Source of the DNA: Polytrichum commune
Taxonomy: Eukaryota; Streptophyta; Polytrichopsida; Polytrichales; Polytrichaceae
Direction of reading: 5' to 3'
Assembly: GCA_950295325.1 (NCBI GenBank)
Contig: OX485804.1
Location: 50,406,001 to 50,470,000, forward strand
DNA: 64,000 bases
In this document: positions 58,021 through 64,000 of the stretch, in pieces
Layout of the letters: each line of letters opens with the position of its first letter
How positions within the stretch are numbered: the first letter of the stretch is position 1
The notes under the pieces: model-generated
Databases searched by the model: none
Seen by the model: the letters and a program-made list of their open reading frames with translations, nothing else
Told to the model about the DNA's origin: nothing
Program-made: the position numbers and the translations under genes

Positions 58021-58298
58021 GACATCAATCTCCTTTAGTGGGGGAGAGACGCTAGTAGCACACTTAGCTTCGAGGCTAATTGCTCCACAACATTAACTTG
58101 TTCTTTGGCTTGAGGGAATAAAGTCCAAACTTTAGTGGTGCAAAGAGAAAAGTACGAGATGAGGTCCTAGTCTTGTACTTGTGCTTGGTTAGTGGAAGAG
58201 GGGGAATAGATATGCCAAACTAGGTTGGGTAAGCCGAGTAATTGGGGCCATGGCTAGGAGGGGCCTAGGATAAAACCAAAAAACTTCTTAGCCGTGGG

Positions 58299-59290
58299 TG
58301 TCGCAACCCTTGCTAGCCCCCCTTGACAATCTTGCCAATTTTCATTTCTACCAAAGGTTACGAGCGCTAACCATTCGCATTCCGCCATGCTAATGGATAG
58401 CTCCTCTTACCCCGGACCAATAGTTCATAGGAGGGAACCAACCCTCCTACTTTGCTTTCGGGACTCACCCCTTAATCGCTAACCAACCCCTTTAATCGGT
58501 AACCAATCCTTAGATGTGGACTTCCATCCATGGAAGTCCAATCTTATGTTGATCATCGCGTTGCCGGAGCAACACTACAACAACCCGAACCATACTAGGC
58601 AACTATGGCCTCACATTAGGCCAATGCCAATGGAGGCCGTGCCGTTCGGCCTCGGGTGGGTGAGGCCACACCACCTCACCCATATAAGCCTCTAGGACTC
58701 TACGCGGGGCCCCTACCCCACCGTCAACCAACCTCTTGTCTCCCTACCAAGAGTTGGGGCCAAGTGGACAATTTCCTTTAGCTGCTGGGCCTAGAACCCC
58801 CCAGCAGCTTCAGACCATCATAACTTTCTTGTATGATGTCTGATCATAACAACCAACCACTCCATCCTCATCTACGCTTCACGTAGATGCCGATGGACTC
58901 CTCACTTGCTCCATTCGAGCAAGTCTTGGGGAAGTTATGCCTGTTTGAACCTTGGCAGTCCCGGGAATCCCTCCCAGGCACTGCTGTACCAGGGCGCTGT
59001 CCCGGGACAGCGCCCCACTCAAATGGCCATAACTCCTAGGTCACACCTCCGATTGAGGTGTTCTTGAGCATTCTAGAATCACCACGCCATGAGCTACGCA
59101 TAGCTCATGGCCTTACCCTTGTGCCTCCTAGTCTTCGTGGGTGGGAGGCGTTCCCAACGCCCGGGGCCCTCACCCACACTAGGATCACTTGGGCCCTCTC
59201 ACCAACGGCGCCACAAGTCCCGGGTGTCACTCCGGGGTCCCCCTTGTGCCCATGGTGTTTCGGGCACTCCTCATGGAGAGGTGCGCGACA
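58299..59290 (-). repeat. Solo LTR S, family G, in the G4 3' region
   Basis: 992 bp, TGTCGCAACCC to GTGCGCGACA. GTGGG on both sides (58294-58298 and 59291-59295) is a perfect 5-bp target duplication. Removing it restores TTAGCCGTGGGCTTGTCCGG, which is found in antisense in G2 and G3. Internal region lost by LTR-LTR recombination. Confidence 0.95.
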
Positions 59291-59827
59291 GTGGGCTTGT
59301 CCGGGCGGGGACAAGGTGATGGCGCGTGCTCATAAAAGTGCTACCCGCGAGCTAACGAGAGTTGGCGCATGGGAGTCATGAACCCATGTCTCGAAAGAGC
59401 AAAGTGGGAACCGAGTCGGGCGGGACTTGGCATCACCCCCGTGCGATCGAGGCGTGGCTTAACAATGGAAAGCCATCTCGGAGTTGCAACCGAGACAACT
59501 TAGTGGAAGCGTTGAGGTCTCGCCTAGATGTGTCACGTTAGGCTAGTGGAGCCTAACGGGGGAGGCCCCAAAGGAGGGGCAACCCAAGTGAGTCCCAAAG
59601 TAGGTGGGTCTAGTATAGGTTAGGTCCTTGGATGAGAGATCCAAAGTCGCTAACGGACCACCTAGGAACGACACCTTTGGGACTATGCCAAATTTGAAGA
59701 TGCATTGTGGGGGTCGCGCCCTAAGGTAAACACAATGCCGCACCATAGAGGATGGCAACTTGAGAATTGGTGTGCCGACTACGAGTATAGTCGATGAGGG
59801 CATCGACTCCGTTTGGTGGGGGTGAGT
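59291..59827 (+). other. G4 3' noncoding region, right part
   Basis: Continuation of the family-G 3' noncoding DNA, homologous in antisense to 34362-34890 and 38061-38590. No gene. Confidence 0.75.
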
Positions 59828-60631
59828 GTCGCGCACCTCTCCATGAGGAGTGCCCGAAACACCATGGGCACAAGGGGGACCCCGGAGTGACACCCGGGAC
59901 TTGTGGCGCCGTTGGTGAGAGGGCCCAAGTGATCCTAGTGTGGGTGAGGGCCCCGGGCGTTGGGAACGCCTCCCACCCACAAAGACTAGGAGGCATGAGG
60001 GTGAGGCCATCAGCTATGCGTAGCTCATGGCGTGGTGATTCTAGAATGCTCAAGATCACCTCAAGCGGAGGTGTGAGCTAGGAGTTATGGCCGTTTGAGT
60101 GGGGCGCTGTCCCGGGACAGCGCCCTGGTACAGCAGTGCCTGGGAGTGATTCCCGGGACTGCCAAGGTTCAAACAGGCATAACTTCCTCAAGACTTGCCC
60201 GAATGGGGCAAGTGAGGCGTCCATCGGCATCTACGTGAAGCGTAGATGAAGATGGAGTGGTCGCTTGTTTGTATCAGACATCATACAAGGAAGTTATGAT
60301 GGTCTGAAGCTGCTGGGGGCTTCTAGGCCCAGCGGCTAAAGGAAAGTGTCCACTTGGCCCCAACTCTTGGTGGAGAGACAAGAGGTTGGTTGACGGTGGG
60401 GTAGGGGCCCCGCGTAGAGTCCTAGAGGCTTATATGGGTGAGGTGGTGTGGCCTCACCCACCCGAGGCCGAACGGCAAGGCCTCCATGGGCATTGGCCCA
60501 TTGTGAGGCCATAGTTGCCTAGTATGGTTCGGGTTGTTGTAGTGTTGCTCCGGCAATGCGATGATCAACATGGGATTGGACTTCCATGGATGGAAGTCCA
60601 CATCTAGGAATGGGTTACCGATTAAGGGGTG
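59828..60631 (+). repeat. 3' LTR of G4, cut by G5
   Basis: First 804 bp of the LTR (TGTCGCGCACC to ATTAAGGGGTG), interrupted by the G5 LTR at 60632. It pairs with 44121-44924 by shared variants, but a patch near 59980-60010 matches G5 instead. Confidence 0.9.
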
Positions 60632-61605
60632 TGTCGCGCACCTCTCCATGAGGAGTGGCCGAAACACCATGGGCACAAGGGGGACCCCGGAGTGACACCC
60701 GGGACTTGTGGCGCCGTTGGTGAGAGGGCCCAAGTGATCCTAGTGTGGGTGAGGGCCCCGGGCGTTGGGAACGCCTCCCACCCACAAAGACTAGGAGGCA
60801 TGAGGGTGAGGCCATCAGCTATGCGTAGCTCATGGCGTGGTGATTCTAGAATGCTCAAGATCACCTCAATCGGAGGTGTGAGCTAGGAGTTATGGCCATT
60901 TGAGTGGGGTGCTGTCCCGGGACAGCGCCCTGGTACAGCAGTGCCTGGGAGTGATTCCCGGGACTGCCAAGGTTCAAACAGGCATAACTTCCTCAAGACT
61001 TGCCCCAATGGGGCAAGCGAGGAGTCCATCGGCATCTACGTGAAGCGTAGATGAGGATGGAGTGGTTGGTTGCTGGAATCAGACATCATACAAGGAAGTT
61101 ATGATGGTCTGAAGCTGCTGGGGGGGTTCTAGGCCCAGCAGCTAAGGGAAAATGTCCACTTGGCCCCAACTCTTGGTAGAGAGACAAGAGGTTGGTTGGC
61201 GGTGGGGTAGGGGCTCCGTGTAGAGTCCTAGAGGCTTATATGGGTGAGGTGGTGTGGCCTCACCCACCCGAGGCCGAACGGCACGGCCTCCATGGGCATT
61301 GGCCCATTGTGAGGCCATAGTTGCCTAGTATGGTTCGGGTTGTTGTAGTGTTGCTCCGGCAACGCGATGATCAACATAGGATTGGACTTCCATGGATGGA
61401 AGTCCACATTGGGGAAATGGGTTACCGATTAAGGGGTGAGTCCCGAAAGCAAAGTAGGAGGGTTGGTTCCCTCCTATGAACTATTGGTCCGGGGTAAGAG
61501 GAGCTATCCATTAGCATGGCGGAATGCGAAGGGTTAGCGACTCGTAACCTTTGCTAGAATTGAAAATTGGCAAGATTATTAAGGGCCCTAGCAAGGGTTG
61601 CGACA
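60632..61605 (+). repeat. 5' LTR of G5
   Basis: 974 bp from TGTCGCGCACC to GGGTTGCGACA. The 24-bp palindrome has one mutated base (GGGTGCTG at 60907-60914). Confidence 0.92.
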
Positions 61606-61607
61606 CT

Positions 61608-61619
61608 TGGTATCAGAGC
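61608..61619 (+). promoter_or_regulatory. Primer-binding site of G5
   Basis: TGGTATCAGAGC two bases after the LTR; initiator Met-tRNA type. Confidence 0.9.
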
Positions 61620-61645
61620 AGGGTTCCAATATTTGAGCTAGCACT

Positions 61646-62050
61646 TTGAGGGAGACATGGCTATCAAACGTGAGGGTTATTATGGTTAGCCCGGGGTTTC
61701 CAAAAGGTTGTGAGGCTCAAATTGGAACAAAGATCATGTGTAAAGGGAATTTGACCATACCATTGGTTCTAATGACAATGGTGGGCATGATGGTGGATTC
61801 GGTAAGGAAATTGGTGGAGTCCTTTGAAAGGGCTCCCGCACACCTCAAAAAAGCATTTGGGGCCTAGAATACCGAATGCACCCAAAACCTTGGAGAGCAT
61901 TAATGTTGGATTGAAATTCCAATTCGAAATGCTTGGAAGGTATTGATGTTGGAATGAATTTGGTGGAAATGAGGCGTGCGGGCCTCTTAAGGCGTATATG
62001 CGCGAATTTCACACCCAAATGAATTGTGCATCTTAGATGAACGAGTTTTC
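61646..62050 (+). pseudogene. G5 gag remnant
   Basis: 73-codon open stretch (61646-61867), MRETWLSN to LKKAFGA, homologous to G1 and G3, followed by frameshifted sequence. Assigned by position after the primer site. Confidence 0.5.
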
Positions 62051-62329
62051 TAAGAAGTACATCGTTTTAGGTGGGGTTTCAAAAGCGGGTGGTGAATACC
62101 AAGTTCAAATTTCCAAAAGTTTATTGAGGTTGTGGCGGGGATCATCAAAATTGCAACGAGCATTAAGGCCGATGACCCCAATAAGAAATTTGGTGGTGCC
62201 TTACAACAATGGACGTTGAGGGGAGATAGGTACCACGCCAAATAATACTTATGCCGCGAACCGAATGTAAGACGATGGCATTGTGGCCAAGGCTAGTAGC
62301 CTTAAGCCGAGGCCAAGTCTTTTGTACTT

Positions 62330-62690
62330 TGAGGCTCAAATGAATGGGACAAATGTCTCATGGGTTGATAAAGAGGCTACCATTCCTTCTTGAGCCCAAA
62401 ACTCGCAAGGGAGTTGGGGCTTGCCGATTGATAGAGCGGGCAAGCCCACCAAGGTGCGGTTTGGAAAGGGCGAACCGCATGAAACAAAGGAGGCCGCTAT
62501 GCATGTAACTTTTCAATGTGGGACATTGGATTTTTGTCAAAATTTCACACCATGTGAAATAGATGAAATACATGTCATTGTGAAGGCTGCCTTCTTTGGA
62601 ACTCACATGATAGATGTGAGGTGCAAGCCGGTGAGCTTGCGGTGCATTTGTGATGTCTTGATGGCAAAGAATTGCACTACAAATTGACAA
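62330..62690 (+). pseudogene. G5 retropepsin remnant
   Basis: MNGTNVSWVDKEAT with Asp at 62367-62369, followed by the 62421-62687 block (FGKGEPHETKEAAMHVTFQC). The upstream ~58-bp minisatellite is reduced to about one unit (62225-62290). DKE again replaces D-S/T-G. Confidence 0.72.
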
Positions 62691-62759
62691 GGACTCCTAT
62701 GGTAGGAGGAATCAACTCGAATTTGGTCTTCATGGACCAAATGAATAAATGGAAAAACA

Positions 62760-63140
62760 TAATTATAATGGTCGTGGTTCAATTGGAGCAACTCCAAGGA
62801 ACTCATGGGGAGGCTAGGAAAGATAGGCCTCCCCAAAACCACATTGGTGGGATGTTGGTGAGGTACAAGGATGTATTCACCAATGTGTTGTCCAAAATGT
62901 TACCGCCAACGAGTGGAGGGAAAAAAAAAGAAAAAAAGAAAAGAAAAACTTGCTCAACGAGAGATTGAGTTCTTGAGGTATGTGATGACAAAGGAAGTTG
63001 GTGGATGAACATGACAAATGTCAAGGCAATCCAAGAGGAGAATTGGCCCTTGACTCAAGAGAAGGGCTAAGGTCATTTGTTGGCCTAGCCAACTACTACC
63101 ACCACTTCATTCGAGGTGTTTCTAAGGTTGCTAGGACCTT
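62760..63140 (+). pseudogene. G5 RT remnant with A-rich joint
   Basis: RYKDVFTNVLSKMLPP leads at 62911-62951 through a run of A and G bases to the CTTGCTCAACGAGAGATTGAG segment, and then to GLRSFVGLANYYHHFIRG (63060-63120). It has the same RT-core loss as the sister copies, with ~30 extra A-rich bases at the joint. Confidence 0.82.
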
Positions 63141-64000
63141 AGTCAACTTGTTGGAAAAATGGCTATCCCAAGAGTGGGATGAATCTTGTCACCAAGCCTT
63201 TGGGGAGCTCAAGAGCAAGTTTCCTTCACAAGATGTGGTTAAGTTCCCGAGCTTTCACAAGCATTTTGAGATGCACATGGAGGCGAAGGACTTTACCATC
63301 GGCGGATGTTGGTCCAAGATGGATGACCATTGCTTATGGGAGCATTAAGCTCCATGGTTGTCGAACCTTGTACGGCTTGTGCAAGAAATGGTTATCCCAA
63401 GAGTGGGATGAGCCTTGCCACCAAGCCTTTTGGGGAGCTTAAGACCAAGTTCTCTTCGCCACCCGTGCTCAAGTTCGTGGAGTTTGACAAACCTTTGAGG
63501 TGCATACGGGGGCAAGTGACTTTAGCATTGGCGGATGTTGAGGCAAAATGGATGCCCTTTGCATATAAGAGCATGAAGCTCGATGGTTGTCCAACCTTGT
63601 CCAACTTGTGCAAGAAATGGCTATCCCAAGAATGGGATGAGCCTTGTTACCAAGTCTTTGAGGAGCTTAAGAGCAAGCTCTCTTCGCCGCCCGTGCTCAA
63701 GTTTGCGAAATTTGACAAACCTTTTGAGATGCATACGGGGGCGAGTGACTTTACCATTGGCGGATGTTGATCCAAGATGGATGCCCATTGCATATGGGAG
63801 CATTAAGCTTAAAGGTTGTCAAACCTTGTGCGACTTGTGAAAGAAATGGCTATCTTAAGAGTGGGATGAGCCTTGTCCCCAAAGTCTTTGGGGAGCTTAA
63901 TACAAAGTCGTCTTTGCCACCCGTGTTCAAGTTCGCGGAGCTTGACAAACCTTTTGAGGTGAATACGGGGTGGCGAGTGACTTTGCCATTGGCGGATGGT
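63141..64000 (+). repeat. G5 tandem RNase H N-terminal modules
   Basis: At least four units of about 230 bp (the AAATGGCTATCCCAAGAGTG block near 63158, 63386, 63615 and 63843), running past the window end. It is the longest such array here. The motif reads HMEAKD in the first unit and HTGASD or a decayed form in later units; none has HTD. Confidence 0.87.

Larger units (their letters stand above)
44121..60631 (+). mobile_element. G4: family-G element split by B, S and G5
   Basis: Plus-strand element in the 5' LTR of G3. Parts: 5' LTR 44121-45091, internal 45092-46993, then element B, internal 55787-58298, then solo LTR S, internal 59291-59827, and 3' LTR 59828-60631, itself cut by G5. The two LTRs share private variants absent from other copies (for example CACCTCAAGCGGAGG and GGTCGCTTGTTTGTATCAG), which pairs them. 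They differ at roughly ten places, so G4 looks older than G3's LTR identity alone would suggest, or has undergone conversion. Confidence 0.88.
60632..64000 (+). mobile_element. G5: partial family-G element in the G4 3' LTR
   Basis: Plus-strand element: 5' LTR 60632-61605, primer site, gag, protease and RT remnants and tandem RNase H modules up to the window end. Integrase and the 3' LTR lie outside. Left flank GGGTG. Confidence 0.9.

Overview
This window is plant nuclear DNA, almost certainly from a large, transposon-rich land-plant genome. The support is direct: Ty3/Gypsy elements of two plant lineages, a primer-binding site matching plant initiator Met-tRNA (TGGTATCAGAGC), a LINE, tandem satellites, and a GTAAGT splice donor. 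No bacterial, plastid, rRNA or tRNA gene is visible. I cannot name the species or decide between a seed plant and a bryophyte or fern.

Layout. Element G1, a minus-strand chromovirus-like Ty3/Gypsy element cut by the window edge, fills 1-5324 and sits inside a minus-strand host-like ORF (5325-6160). A possible first exon follows on the plus strand (6683-6964). 7349-10153 is unresolved transposon-like noncoding DNA. 10.2-23 kb is a mosaic: a minus-strand LINE, several LTRs of a TGTGAGCCC family (L1-L5) that carry private minisatellites, and a ~125-128 bp satellite with a 22-bp palindrome. Solo LTR L2 split the LINE (5-bp duplication GTTGG), and solo LTR L5 split the satellite (GAAGG/GAACG). 23041-32151 is element A, a decayed Tat-like Gypsy element on the minus strand.

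32-64 kb is a deep nest of the chromovirus-like family G: fragment F, then G2, LTR X, G3, G4 and G5, each interrupting the one before. A young Tat-like element B (46994-55786; target duplication GATGG; two 1390-bp LTRs with one visible difference) and solo LTR S (GTGGG) are inserted in G4. Most right-hand partners of the nest lie beyond the window.

The main observation concerns reverse transcriptase. Element B has one open 1680-codon reading frame for Gag, zinc knuckle, protease and integrase, but RT and RNase H are cut out in frame: 399 codons are missing relative to its relative A, joined at a shared ATG. Independently, all four readable G copies have lost the RT core at the same junction. 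They also share a changed protease motif (DKE), a changed RNase H motif (HTG for HTD) and identical stop codons in the integrase and chromodomain. G3 nevertheless has LTRs that look identical over 934 bp. Both families therefore look like non-autonomous retroelements that copied themselves with RT supplied in trans; no intact RT gene is present in this window.
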